Positions 27,629 through 40,394 of a stretch of 64,000 nucleotides of DNA are shown piece by piece. Under the pieces are notes generated by a model. It ran no database searches. It saw nothing but the letters and a program-made list of their open reading frames with translations, and had not been told where the DNA came from. Within the stretch, counting starts at the first letter, position 1. Every line of letters starts with the position of its first letter. Source of the DNA: Deinococcus detaillensis. GTDB taxonomy: Bacteria; Deinococcota; Deinococci; Deinococcales; Deinococcaceae. The DNA is taken from NCBI RefSeq assembly GCF_007280555.1, contig NZ_VKDB01000002.1, forward strand, positions 1 to 64,000, written 5' to 3'. The position numbers and the translations under genes were made by a program.

Positions 27629-28243
27629 TCAGCGCTCTGGACGGTGCTCTGAGCGCCGAATGCCGCCGAGCAGCAGCGCCACGAACTGATCGGCCACGTC
27701 TTGGGGGCTGAGCGGGCCGCCGACTTTGTACCAGTTGGGCAGCCAGTTGGCTCCCGACAAAGCCAGCACCGCCGTTAAGCGCACGTCGAGTCCCGGCACG
27801 AATTCGCCCGCCGCCACTCCTTCGATCAGAATTTCGCGGAACAAACGCTCTACTTTGTCGCGCCGCACGGTGATGAGCGTTTGGCGCTCGGGGGGCAGGT
27901 GCCGCCACTCAGTAAACAGCACTTTGGCAAAGCCCAGATTGCGCGTGACGACAACCACGTAAGCTTCGAGCGCCAAAGTCAGTTTGTCGGCGGCTGATCC
28001 TCGGCGGCTCACGGCAGGCTGGAGCGCTTCGTCAAACTCGTCGGCCATGCGGGTCACGATTTCCCACAGCAGCTCTTCCTTGCTGCTGATATGGGCGTAT
28101 AAGCTGCCCGCTTTGATGTTCAGGGCGCTGGCAATGTCGCGCATCGAGGTGGCGCGGTAGCCCACGTCCGAAAAAAGGTGCGCCGCCGCTTGGTAAATTT
28201 GCTCGCGCCGTTCGGAGGGCGCACGTTCATCAGGCACCCGCAC
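27629..28243 (-). CDS. TetR-family transcriptional regulator
   Basis: A 204-residue regulator with an N-terminal helix-turn-helix (REQIYQAAAHLFSDVGYRATSMRDIASALNIKAGSLYAHISSK, residues about 12-55) and a C-terminal ligand-binding domain of the TetR_C type with TEWRHLPPERQ, seen in regulators of fatty-acid or CoA-ester metabolism. It starts at GTG 28243, or at GTG 28237, which lies 6 nt after TAGCAT. It converges on hucR. No neighbouring target is obvious. Confidence 0.88.
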   Translation of the reverse strand: MRVPDERAPSERREQIYQAAAHLFSDVGYRATSMRDIASALNIKAGSLYAHISSKEELLWEIVTRMADEFDEALQPAVSRRGSAADKLTLALEAYVVVVTRNLGFAKVLFTEWRHLPPERQTLITVRRDKVERLFREILIEGVAAGEFVPGLDVRLTAVLALSGANWLPNWYKVGGPLSPQDVADQFVALLLGGIRRSEHRPER

Positions 28244-28275
28244 ATGCTAGCAGGCAGTCGACAGCGGCGGAGTGC

Positions 28276-28304
28276 TTGACTTTCATCACAAATCTAATGA
28301 AAAT
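28276..28304 (+). promoter_or_regulatory. Candidate promoter of the LacI/maltose-permease operon
   Basis: TTGACT (28276-28281) is followed after 17 nt by GAAAAT (28299-28304), a weak -10. Operator O1 starts 9 nt downstream and would cover the start point. Confidence 0.4.
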
Positions 28305-28313
28305 AAAATCAAC

Positions 28314-28327
28314 TGGCAACGTTACCA
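28314..28327. promoter_or_regulatory. LacI-type operator O1 (TGGCAACGTTACCA)
   Basis: A 14-bp near-perfect palindrome with central CG. The identical sequence recurs at 28411-28424. It is placed at the predicted transcription start. Confidence 0.8.
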
Positions 28328-28410
28328 AACAGGAGACTGAAAGCGGATTACCGACATGGCAGCGGTTTTCGGGTATTCCGTCAAGAATTTACACGAGAGG
28401 CAAGGCGTTC

Positions 28411-28424
28411 TGGCAACGTTACCA
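28411..28424. promoter_or_regulatory. LacI-type operator O2 (TGGCAACGTTACCA)
   Basis: An exact second copy of O1, 97 bp away, lying 26 bp before the LacI start codon. Two identical sites flanking the leader suggest strong autoregulation, perhaps by looping. Confidence 0.8.
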
Positions 28425-28450
28425 GACCCAACCCAAATGGGGGAAAACGG

Positions 28451-29467
28451 ATGACCAAACCCAGCGTTTTGGATGTGGCCCGCAGCGCTGGAGTGGGCGC
28501 GAGTACCGTTTCACGGGTGCTGAACAACCACCCTCATATTTCCGAAAGTGCCAAAGCGCGGGTGCTGGCCGCCGTGGAAGAACTGGGCTACACGCCCAAT
28601 CTCAGCGCCCGCAGCTTAAGAAGTGGTCAGACTGGAGCCATCTCGGTGCTGTTGCCGATGACCGGCACGGCCTTTTATGAGACTTTGCTGAGTGCGGTGC
28701 AGGCGGGCCTGGAAGTACACGACTACGACTTGGCACTGTTTCCGCTGTTGGGCGAGCGGCGTTTTCGGCGCTTTCGGGAATCGGGGGCGCTGCTCTACCA
28801 CGCCGACGCCCTCTTGATCGTTTCGCAGAGTCCTGATCAGTTGTACGCGGGGCGGCTTCCTTTCAACAAACCAGTCGTGCTGCTCGACGCCCACCACCCG
28901 CATCACCACAGCATTTCCTTTGACAATCCGGCGGCGGGACGGATGGCCGCCGAGCTGGCGCTGAGCCGCCGCTTACCGCTGGTGCTGCTGGACGTGGCCG
29001 AGGGGCCGGGAGACTGGCCCTCTCCTGCCTTTTTGGAGCGGCGCGGCGGCGTCTTGGAAACGCTAAGCCGCCGGGGCGTCACTCCCATTCAGACGCTGCA
29101 CGCCCACACCTCACCGAACTACGGGCGTGAGGCGGCCCAGCAATTGATCGCCAGCGGGATCAGGCCGCCGTTTTTTCTGCTGGCCCTCAGTGACGATCTG
29201 GCGCTGGGCGCGTCTCGGCAGCTTTTGGAAGCGGGCTGGCAGGCCGGGCGCGATTATTTGTTGCTGGGTTTTGACGGCAGCTTGGAAGCCGCGCAGGCCG
29301 GAATGAGCAGCGTTGCTCAGCCGGTCAGTCAGATGGGTGGGGCCGCTGCCGAAACCCTGCTGGCCGCGCTTGGTGGCGGGCTGAGTACCCTCACGCAGCG
29401 GGTCTTTGCGCCCAGTTTGCAGGAGCGGGCCAGCACCGCAGCCAGCCTCGTACTGGGGAGCCGCTGA
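28451..29467 (+). CDS. LacI-family repressor of the maltose-type permease operon
   Basis: A 338-residue regulator. The helix-turn-helix and hinge (SVLDVARSAGVGASTVSRVL, residues about 5-60) are followed by a sensor domain, with late LLLGFDGSLEAAQAGMSSV. GGGGGA precedes the ATG by 7 nt. Two identical palindromes upstream are its probable operators. The permease genes follow after 225 bp on the same strand, so it likely controls uptake of a maltose-like sugar. The ligand is not known. Confidence 0.92.
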   Translation: MTKPSVLDVARSAGVGASTVSRVLNNHPHISESAKARVLAAVEELGYTPNLSARSLRSGQTGAISVLLPMTGTAFYETLLSAVQAGLEVHDYDLALFPLLGERRFRRFRESGALLYHADALLIVSQSPDQLYAGRLPFNKPVVLLDAHHPHHHSISFDNPAAGRMAAELALSRRLPLVLLDVAEGPGDWPSPAFLERRGGVLETLSRRGVTPIQTLHAHTSPNYGREAAQQLIASGIRPPFFLLALSDDLALGASRQLLEAGWQAGRDYLLLGFDGSLEAAQAGMSSVAQPVSQMGGAAAETLLAALGGGLSTLTQRVFAPSLQERASTAASLVLGSR

Positions 29468-29692
29468 TGACAGCGCAGCTTACCTCAGCCCGTGCGCCTC
29501 CAAAAATGCTGGCAAAGTAGAGCGGATTAAAAGTACGGGGGCATTCATTCAGATAAATCTACTTCAGTAAACCAAGAATCCGCAGTTTAATCGAGTACAA
29601 GCACAACAAAATCAACATTACTCAAGAAAAAGCCCAACTCCACCAAAAATCGACCGTTTCACGCCTGCGTTCAGGCCAGAGGAGAAGATAAA

Positions 29693-31137
<1,445 letters not shown>

Positions 31138-31141
<4 letters not shown>

Positions 31142-32547
31142 CCGCCGCTCCCCAGCCCAACAAAGAACAGCCCACCCACGACATCGACGGACACGACACT
31201 GCGTTTGTCTATGTTCACCGCGAACCCGGCCCCCTGCGCCGCGCCGCGCCTTGGGTCTTGCTGGCCGTGATCGTGGCCGCCTTCATCGCGCTGGGCTACT
31301 ACTTGGCCAAAGATATGGCGGGCCGTCCAGCCAGCTTCACCATCTACAAAATCGGCAACGGCTGGCTGTATTTTCTCGGCTTTTTGGTGGTGGCCTCCGG
31401 CGTGCTGGCGCTGACCAGTTTCATCGGGCAGCGCATCGGCATTCAGCGCACGGGGAGAAAGATCAAATACGGCGACGTACTGGGTGTGCAACTCACCCAT
31501 TTGTTCCTGATGCTGGTGGTGCTGATCGCCATTTACCCGCTGTTTTATGTGGTGCTGGCGGCGTTCGATCCCAAAAACAGCCTCTACGCCTTTCCCAATT
31601 TCGATGCGCCGACGGTGCTGGGCAAGTCCGGTATTTTGCCGAGCTTCAAGGGCCTCAATACCGAAAACTTCGCCAAACTCTTTGACGGTGTGCAGATTCC
31701 GGCGTGGGAACTGGTGCTGGCGGCTTTGGCGGGCGCGGCCATCGCGGTGCTGATTTTCACAGCGGTGGTGCGGCGCATTCGCGGCCTGAGCGAAAGCGGC
31801 ACCACGCCGACCCAAAGCTGGGCGGCGCGGATTTTGGTGGTTTCGCTGATTGTCTTGGTGCTGTTTATCGGGCCAGCCCAGTTTACCGGCGCAGGCACCG
31901 AGTCTAAGTTCTTGCTGTCGGTTAGAAACACCTTGCTGGTGTCGGGCGTCACCGGGGCGCTGGCGATTTTGCTGTCCACCACCGCCGGATACGCCATGGC
32001 CCGGCTGCGCTTTCCAGGCCGCTTCCAGACGCTGCTGTTCTTTATTTTCGTGCAGATGTTTCCGGTGTTCCTCGGCCTGGTGGCGGTTTACGCTCTGATG
32101 TACGGCCTGGGCCTGCTCAACTCGTTCACCGGCCTGATTCTGGCTTACTCCGGCGGCGCAATCGCCTTCAACACCTGGATTTACAAAGGCTACGTGGAGT
32201 CGCTGCCCGAGAGCCTGGAAGAAGCCGCCATGGTGGACGGCGCGACCCGCTGGGGGGCGTTTACGCGGGTGGTGCTGCCGCTGTCGGGATCGATGCTGGT
32301 GTTTATTTTTCTCAATCAATTTATCGGCACGTACGCCGAGTTCATCTTGGCCAACGTGCTGCTGACCGGCGTGGAGCAGTGGACGATTGGCCTGCTGCTC
32401 AAGAATTTTACTTCGGGGCAGTTCAATACCAAATGGGGTATCTTCGCCGCCGCTGCGACGCTGGGTTCGTTGCCGATCGTGGCGCTGTTTTACGGCTTTC
32501 AAGGCTACTTCGTGGGCGGCACGACGGCGGGGGGCGTCAAGGAATAA
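31138..32547 (+). CDS. Maltose-type ABC transporter permease (MalG-like)
   Basis: A 469-residue membrane protein, longer than the usual 280-300. Extra N-terminal membrane spans (about 35-55, 75-95, 120-145) and a segment around 200-260 precede the MetI core with [18 protein letters not shown] near residue 360. It partners the MalF-like permease (4-bp ATGA overlap). The pair resembles the maltose permeases of Deinococcus-Thermus. ATPase and binding protein must be encoded elsewhere. Confidence 0.93.
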
Positions 32548-32562
32548 CAACGGGTTTTGTGA

Positions 32563-32599
32563 AGTGGAGCGTGGTGGTTGTTCACGCTCCACTTTTTTT
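32563..32599 (+). terminator. Terminator of the maltose-permease operon
   Basis: AGTGGAGCGTG (32563-32573) pairs with CACGCTCCACT (32583-32593), followed by a run of seven T. It lies between convergent malG-like and galM genes. Confidence 0.92.
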
Positions 32600-32603
32600 G
32601 GCT

Positions 32604-33671
32604 TTATTCTGCCGAGAACTGGTACTCCGTGACCGACTCGAACACCTCGCCGGGCCGCTGCACCGTACTCGGAAAGCTCGGTTGGTTGGGCGAATCGGGA
32701 AAATGCTGGGGCTCCAAACAAACCGAGGAGCGCTTCCCGTAAGGCTGGTTGCCAAAGCCCACGAACGAGCCGTCGGTGAAGTTGCCGGAATAGACTTGCA
32801 GGCCGGGTTCGGTGGTTCGCACCTCTAGTCTTCTGCCGCTGCTTGGGTCGTGCAATGTAGCTGCATGTCGCAAACTTCCAGCTTCTCCGTTCAGCACGAA
32901 ATTGTGATCGTAGCCGCCCACGAACTCAAGCTGAGGGTCGGGCTGCTCAATCCGCTCACCGATTCGGCGCGGAGTACGGAAGTCAAACGGCGTGCCGGTT
33001 ACGCTCACCAGCTCGCCCGTCGGAATGGCGTCGGCACTCACGGGCGTGAACTGATCGGCGTTGACACTCAGTTCGTGGTCGAGCACGTCGTCTGCGCCGC
33101 CGGTCAAGCTCCAAAACGGGTGGTGGGTCAGGTTGAGGACGGTGGCTTTGTCCGTCTCGGCACGCCACTCCAAGCGCAGGGTGTGGCCGCTGAGGGTATA
33201 AGTCGCGCTGACCCTGAGCTGGCCGGGAAAGCCTTCCGCGCCGTCCGGACTGACATGGCTCAACTTCAAGCGGTTGCCGCTGATCTCAGCTGTCCAGACT
33301 TGGGTATGGAATCCGTTGGGGCCGCCGTGCAGGGCGTTAGGGTCGTCGTTGGTGGCGATTTGGTAGAGCTGAGTGTCCAACTCAAATTTCCCGGCCTTGA
33401 TGCGGTTGGCGAAGCGCCCGATCAGCGCTCCGTAGTAGGTGACCTGCGGGTGGTTGAGGTATGGCCCTAACTCCTCATGGCCCAAGACCACGTCGCCCCA
33501 ATGGCCTTGTCGGTCAGGAATTCGCACCCTCACCAAGCGTCCGCCGTAATTGCTGATCCACACCTGCATGAACTCGTTTTGCAGGCTGTAGAGGGAAACG
33601 GGCTGAGCGCTGGGAAGCTGGCCCCAAGCGGTTTGTTGCCAAGCTGGCGGCTGAGTCTTTTGGCTGGTCAC
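32604..33671 (-). CDS. galM: Aldose 1-epimerase (mutarotase)
   Basis: A 355-residue beta-sandwich enzyme that interconverts alpha and beta anomers of hexoses or pentoses. Family landmarks are VTYYGALIGRFANRI, NALHGGPNGFHTQVW, the catalytic His pair region LTHHPFW, GGYDHNFVL and LEPQHFPDSPN, followed by the Glu of RPGEVFES. The GTG start at 33671 has GGAG 8 nt upstream. It diverges from the GH51 gene, and arabinose released there could be a substrate. Confidence 0.95.
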   Translation of the reverse strand: MTSQKTQPPAWQQTAWGQLPSAQPVSLYSLQNEFMQVWISNYGGRLVRVRIPDRQGHWGDVVLGHEELGPYLNHPQVTYYGALIGRFANRIKAGKFELDTQLYQIATNDDPNALHGGPNGFHTQVWTAEISGNRLKLSHVSPDGAEGFPGQLRVSATYTLSGHTLRLEWRAETDKATVLNLTHHPFWSLTGGADDVLDHELSVNADQFTPVSADAIPTGELVSVTGTPFDFRTPRRIGERIEQPDPQLEFVGGYDHNFVLNGEAGSLRHAATLHDPSSGRRLEVRTTEPGLQVYSGNFTDGSFVGFGNQPYGKRSSVCLEPQHFPDSPNQPSFPSTVQRPGEVFESVTEYQFSAE

Positions 33672-34048
33672 GGTTTATTCTCCACTATTACCGCCGCTGA
33701 GAGGGCCGCTGCACGCCGCAAGTATTGGGCGGGGCCGGAGAAGCCATTGAGCGTGCCTTTGAGAGACAGGAGCAACTACCCGCAGCGGAGCGGCTTCAAG
33801 AAAGCGGCTTGAGGCGTCGGCGGCCCAGTAGAAAGCACCGCTCAGATCGGCTAGGGAGGGGAGGCGCAGGAGGATTCGGGGAAGAGAGAAACAAGTCAGC
33901 AAACGTTCGTACAGAGTTTGAATTGAATGTGCCTACAATGCCTGACGATTGGCTCAGAGGCCTCTGGCCCCTCTTCCCTCAGTTTCGTCGGGCAAAGCCC
34001 CAAACCGCTCACCAAATTTCACTCGAACTCAAAACCAAAGGAATTGCT
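33672..34048. other. 377-bp intergenic region between galM and the GH51 gene
   Basis: No convincing gene is present; short frames here lack ribosome binding sites and family features. It contains AAACGTTC near 33910, which resembles the core of the LacI-type palindromes, and TACAAT near 33937, a possible -10 for the GH51 transcript, which would then have a leader of about 105 nt. No clear inverted repeat was found. Confidence 0.4.
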
Positions 34049-35557
34049 TTGACCAACCGTGCCACCGCCACCGTTTTTCTCAATACTGAGCGCCGCATTG
34101 GCGAGATTTCTCCGCTGATTTTCGGGGGCCTCGCCGAACACATGGGCCGCTGCATCTACGAGGGCATTTATGACCCGGCCTCGCCGCTGGCCGATAAACG
34201 CGGCTTTCGGAGCGACGTTTTGAGGGCGCTCAAGGACATCAATTACCGGATTTTGCGCTATCCGGGTGGCAATTTTGTTTCGGGCCACCGCTGGCAAGAC
34301 GGCACCGGGCCGCGTTCCAAAAGGCCGCGCCGCCGCGACTTGGCCTGGCGCTCGGTGGAAACCAACCAGTTTGGCCTGCACGAATTCATGGAATTTGCAC
34401 AGGAACTCGGTGCGCTGCCGATGTGGGCGGTCAACCTCGGCACCGGCACCATTCAGGACGCCGCCGATCTGGTGGAATACCTGAATTTACCGGTAGGAAC
34501 GAGCTTCAGCGACCTACGTGCCGAGAACGGCCAAAAGAAACCGTACGGCGTCCAGTATTTCTGCCTCGGCAACGAGATGGACGGCCCTTGGCAGCTCGGC
34601 CATATGGACGCGGTGGCCTACGCCGATAAAGCCCGGGAAGCGGCCAAGCTGATGAAGTTGATGGATCCCGAGATCAAATTGGTCGCTTGCGGCTCATCCA
34701 ACACCGATATGGCGACTTATCCCGAGTGGGACAGAACCGTGCTGGAGCGGATGGGCGATGAGATCGACTATTTTTCGATGCATGCTTATGCGGGCAACCG
34801 CACAGATGACACCGATTCGTTTCTGGCCAGCAGCCTGCACTTTGAAGACCACGCCAACACCATTGCGGCGGCCATTCGCCTCGCCAAAGCCAAGAACCGT
34901 TCCAAACACGACGTTTATCTTTCCTGGGACGAGTGGAATGTTTGGTACAAGACCGAGGGCGATAACGGCAACTGGCAAGAAGCGCCGCACCTGATCGAAG
35001 AAGTGTTCAACTTGGAAGACGCTTTGGTGGTGGCGCAGTGGCTCAGTACTTTCTTGCGCAAGGCCGACATCATTAAAATCGCCTGTATCGCCCAAATTGT
35101 CAATGTGATCGCGCCGATCATGACCAAAAAAGACGCGCTGTTCAAACAAACCACTTTCTATCCGCTGATGCTGTTTAGCAATCACGCGGCGGGTCACTCG
35201 CTCGACTTGCTGGTGCAGGCTCCTGTTCACGACACCAAAATGTACGGCGGCGCGGCGCAACTCGACGCTTCGGCCAGCTTCGATACCGAAACGGGTCGAG
35301 GAGCGCTGTTTTTGGTCAACCGCTCGCAGACCCAGAGCCTCGACGTGACGCTCAAATGGGAAGATGTGGCTCCTGAGGGCTTCACGCAAGGCTGGCAGAT
35401 GAGCGGACACGATCCCAAAGCGCACAACAGCTTCGAGCAGCCTGACGAAGTGACAGCCCACGAAATCGAATTGCCCGCGCTGGACGGCCCACAAACCACA
35501 CTGAGCTTGCCGCCGCTATCATTCACGGTGCTGCTTTCGCGTCACGCGCCCGCTTGA
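34049..35557 (+). CDS. GH51 alpha-L-arabinofuranosidase
   Basis: A 502-residue cytoplasmic glycosidase that removes arabinofuranosyl groups from arabino-oligosaccharides. The acid/base is Glu176 in FCLGNEMDGP, and the nucleophile is Glu295 in SWDEWNVWY. The length matches family GH51 (about 500). A TTG at 34049 is chosen because AAAGGA lies 6 nt upstream and homology begins a few residues later; the in-frame region back to 33725 is not protein-like. There is no signal peptide, so it acts after uptake. It is a single gene divergent from galM. Confidence 0.95.
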   Translation: MTNRATATVFLNTERRIGEISPLIFGGLAEHMGRCIYEGIYDPASPLADKRGFRSDVLRALKDINYRILRYPGGNFVSGHRWQDGTGPRSKRPRRRDLAWRSVETNQFGLHEFMEFAQELGALPMWAVNLGTGTIQDAADLVEYLNLPVGTSFSDLRAENGQKKPYGVQYFCLGNEMDGPWQLGHMDAVAYADKAREAAKLMKLMDPEIKLVACGSSNTDMATYPEWDRTVLERMGDEIDYFSMHAYAGNRTDDTDSFLASSLHFEDHANTIAAAIRLAKAKNRSKHDVYLSWDEWNVWYKTEGDNGNWQEAPHLIEEVFNLEDALVVAQWLSTFLRKADIIKIACIAQIVNVIAPIMTKKDALFKQTTFYPLMLFSNHAAGHSLDLLVQAPVHDTKMYGGAAQLDASASFDTETGRGALFLVNRSQTQSLDVTLKWEDVAPEGFTQGWQMSGHDPKAHNSFEQPDEVTAHEIELPALDGPQTTLSLPPLSFTVLLSRHAPA

Positions 35558-35607
35558 GGCGGCGGCGGGAAGTCGCGCCCTGACCGAAACTTTCCAGACC
35601 CAAGCGC

Positions 35608-35613
35608 TACACT
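35608..35613 (+). promoter_or_regulatory. -10 box TACACT of the ArsR/methyltransferase pair
   Basis: TACACT ends 6 nt before the ATG at 35620. No ribosome binding site is present, consistent with a leaderless mRNA. Confidence 0.5.
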
Positions 35614-35619
35614 GACGCT

Positions 35620-36003
35620 ATGAGAATGGATTCTCAACTCTCCCCCACTCTGCCGGATGACGATCTGTGCGAGGTCAATTGCGTTCATCCTGAAGCGGTG
35701 CAGGCCGCCCGCGCCGCGCTGCCGGATACCGGGCAAGTTGGTGAAGCCAGCTCCCTCCTCAAAGTGGTGGCCGACCCAACCCGCTTGCGGCTGCTCAGCG
35801 CCCTGAAAACCTGTGAGCTGTGCGTCTGTGACCTCGCGGCGGTCATCGGCCTGAGCGAGAGCGCGGTGAGCCATCAGTTGCGGCTGCTTAGGGCGCACCG
35901 GTTGGTGACGTTCCGTAAAGAAGGGCGGGTGGCCTACTACCGCCTACTCGATCAGCACGTCAGCGGCCTGATCATCAGCGCTCTGGATCACGTCCGCGAA
36001 TGA
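35620..36003 (+). CDS. ArsR/SmtB-family metal sensor (CadC/SmtB-like)
   Basis: A 127-residue winged-helix repressor. Cys17 and Cys21 in the N-terminal arm plus Cys65, Cys68 and Cys70 in CELCVC make a CadC-type alpha3N thiolate site for Cd, Pb or Zn. Asp111, His113, His124 and Glu127 reproduce the alpha5 zinc site (DxH, x10, HxxE). DNA recognition is in SESAVSHQLRLLRAHRLV. It has both known metal sites. It overlaps the methyltransferase gene by 4 bp. The usual partner, a metal-efflux ATPase, is not adjacent. Confidence 0.9.
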   Translation: MRMDSQLSPTLPDDDLCEVNCVHPEAVQAARAALPDTGQVGEASSLLKVVADPTRLRLLSALKTCELCVCDLAAVIGLSESAVSHQLRLLRAHRLVTFRKEGRVAYYRLLDQHVSGLIISALDHVRE

Positions 36004-36764
36004 AATGCCGTGAGCCGAATGTAGACCTGCATTATCTTGATCCGCGTTTGGTGGCGTTGTATGACACCGATAACCCGCACGGTGCCGACACCGATTTTTA
36101 CCTTAGGCTCGCGTCGAAAATCGGCGCTCAGCGAATCATTGATCTGGGCTGCGGTACCGGCCTCCTGACCCGCCAATTGGCAGTGAGTGATTGGTGGGTT
36201 GTTGGAGTAGACCCGGCTCCCGCTATGCTCGCCTTTGCCCGCCAGCAGCCACAGGCCGAACGGGTGGAATGGAGAGAGGGAGATTCCCGCGTTCTCGGCA
36301 CACCACAAGCCGATTTGGCCCTCATGACCGGCAACGTCGCTCAAGTTTTTCTTGAAGATGATGACTGGGCGGCGGCGCTCAGCGACCTGCATGTGGCGCT
36401 TGCCGTTGGCGGGGTGCTGGCTTTCGAGAGCCGCAATCCAGAGCGCCGCGAGTGGGAAACGTGGCACCGGGATGCCACGTTCGAGCGCCTGAACACACCG
36501 GACGGCCCACTGGAAACCTGGCTGGATGTGACGCACGCCAGTCAGGGCCGAGTGTCTATGCTGGGCCATAACGTTTTCACTGAAACAGGCGAAGACCTTG
36601 TGGTGGGTAGTGAGTTGCGCTTTCGAAGTCACGAAGAATTGATAACTTCTCTCACTGACGTTGGATTCGGCATTGAACACATTTACGGCGACTGGCTTGG
36701 CGGGCCAGTGACACCAACGAGTCCGATTATGGTCTTTGTTGCCCGCCGACTTGACCGCCGATAA
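36000..36764 (+). CDS. Class I SAM-dependent methyltransferase
   Basis: A 254-residue methyltransferase. Motif I is IIDLGCGTGLLTRQL (about 46-60), and motif II has VVGVDPAPAMLAFAR. The later GGVLAFESRNPE marks the strand 5 region. Substrate unknown. It is not an arsenite methyltransferase: apart from one near the N-terminus, the only Cys is in motif I. Coupling to a metal-sensing ArsR (ATGA overlap) suggests metal-responsive expression. A hairpin (TTGACCGCC/GGCGGTCAA, 36751-36775) covers the stop codon. Confidence 0.88.
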   Translation: MKCREPNVDLHYLDPRLVALYDTDNPHGADTDFYLRLASKIGAQRIIDLGCGTGLLTRQLAVSDWWVVGVDPAPAMLAFARQQPQAERVEWREGDSRVLGTPQADLALMTGNVAQVFLEDDDWAAALSDLHVALAVGGVLAFESRNPERREWETWHRDATFERLNTPDGPLETWLDVTHASQGRVSMLGHNVFTETGEDLVVGSELRFRSHEELITSLTDVGFGIEHIYGDWLGGPVTPTSPIMVFVARRLDRR

Positions 36765-36881
36765 GTGGCGGTCAAGCAAGTCTCATACAGACTCCGTTTT
36801 GCTCTTACTCCCGCTGTTTTGGATGGAATGCACCCCCAGTAGAGCTTGTCTGCTAGGCACTGGGCTGGGTGGTCACGCCCT

Positions 36882-38413
<1,532 letters not shown>

Positions 38414-38417
<4 letters not shown>

Positions 38418-39505
38418 TCCCCACCCATCTCGATCATCACTTTCATGCTTCTGGCCCGCTCGGTGTCGGCAAAGACGAAGGCTTCAGGGGTTTGGTCAAA
38501 GGCGAAGCGCTGGGTAATCAGCATGTCCAAATCAACCGCGCCGGAAGCCACCAACTCGATCGCCGCCGGATAGCAGTTGGCATATCGGAAGATGCCGCGA
38601 ATGTCAGTTTCACGGCTGGCCGCGCTGACGATGTCTAAGCTGACTTCCGGCGCGGGCGGCAAGCCCACCAGCACCGTCACGCCGCCTGGACGCGGGGCTT
38701 CTAAGCTCATGCGGCACGTCGGCACGCTGCCCGCCGTCTCGAAGGCTACGTCCACTCCTCCGTGCGAAATCGGCAGGCCACTGATCTCTGCCGTAATCTC
38801 GCGGATGCGCTGCACGGGGTCTTCGGTGCGGGCGTTGATGGTGTGAGTGGCTCCGACTTTGCGGGCCATCTCCAGCCGGAAGTCTTCCAAATCCACCGCG
38901 ATCAGGGTGGTTGCGCCTGCGGCTTTGGCGGCCTGCAAACTGGTGCAGCCGATTGGCCCCGCGCCGATGACGGCCACGCTGTCGCCCATTTTGACACCGC
39001 CGCGCCGCGCTGCCCAAACGCCTACCGCCAGCGGCTCGATCAGCGCCGCTGCATCTAAGCTCATGCCGTCAGGAATTTTGAAGGCGAAGTCCTCGGGCCA
39101 GACCACCCATTCCGAGAGCGCTCCGTCTACGGGCGGGGTCGCCATGAAGTGCATCCACGGGCAGAGGTTGTAGTGTCCGGTTTTGCAGTACGAGCATTTG
39201 CGGCAGGGCACGCCGGGTTCCAGTGCGACTCGGTCGCCCACCTTGAGGCGCTTGACGTTTTCCCCTACTGCTTCCACCGTGCCGCTGACTTCGTGGCCCA
39301 GCACCAGCGGCGACTCCACGATGAAGTTGCCGATACGTCCGTGGGTGTAGTAATGCACGTCGCTGCCGCACACACCGATGCGCTGCACCTTGACTCGCAC
39401 ATCATCGGGGCCGGGGGCTGGAACTTCGCGGGTTTGCCACGCCAGCTCGCGCACGGTGTTCAGCACGCTGGTTTTAGAAGATTTGGGTTCTGCGGTTTGG
39501 GTCAT
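38414..39505 (-). CDS. Zinc-dependent polyol dehydrogenase (sorbitol/xylitol type)
   Basis: A 363-residue medium-chain dehydrogenase. Catalytic zinc ligands are in GVCGSDVHYYTH and LGHEVSGTV. The structural zinc cluster is PCRKCSYCKTGHYNLC. The Rossmann motif is VIGAGPIGCTSLQAAKAAG. The group oxidises sorbitol, xylitol or related polyols to 2-ketoses with NAD+. Its position between an SDR and xylulokinase suggests xylitol to D-xylulose, or sorbitol to fructose. Confidence 0.93.
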
Positions 39506-39563
39506 GCTGTTTGCTCCTGTTGTCGTCTCGAATAAAGTGAGGGGCTTCGCTCAGAGTAGCCAC

Positions 39564-40331
<768 letters not shown>

Positions 40332-40394
40332 GACTTGGGGTTCCTTTTGAAGTGAAGGGGGCCGAACTAAAATGGGCACAGGTTAAAATACGGT

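Noticed and set aside
33725..34048. A 108-residue N-terminal extension of the GH51 enzyme
   Set aside because: The composition is not protein-like, GH51 enzymes are about 500 residues, and the TTG at 34049 has a well-placed ribosome binding site.
36000..36764. Arsenite methyltransferase (ArsM) next to ArsR
   Set aside because: It lacks the conserved cysteine set of ArsM; only a generic SAM-binding fold is visible.
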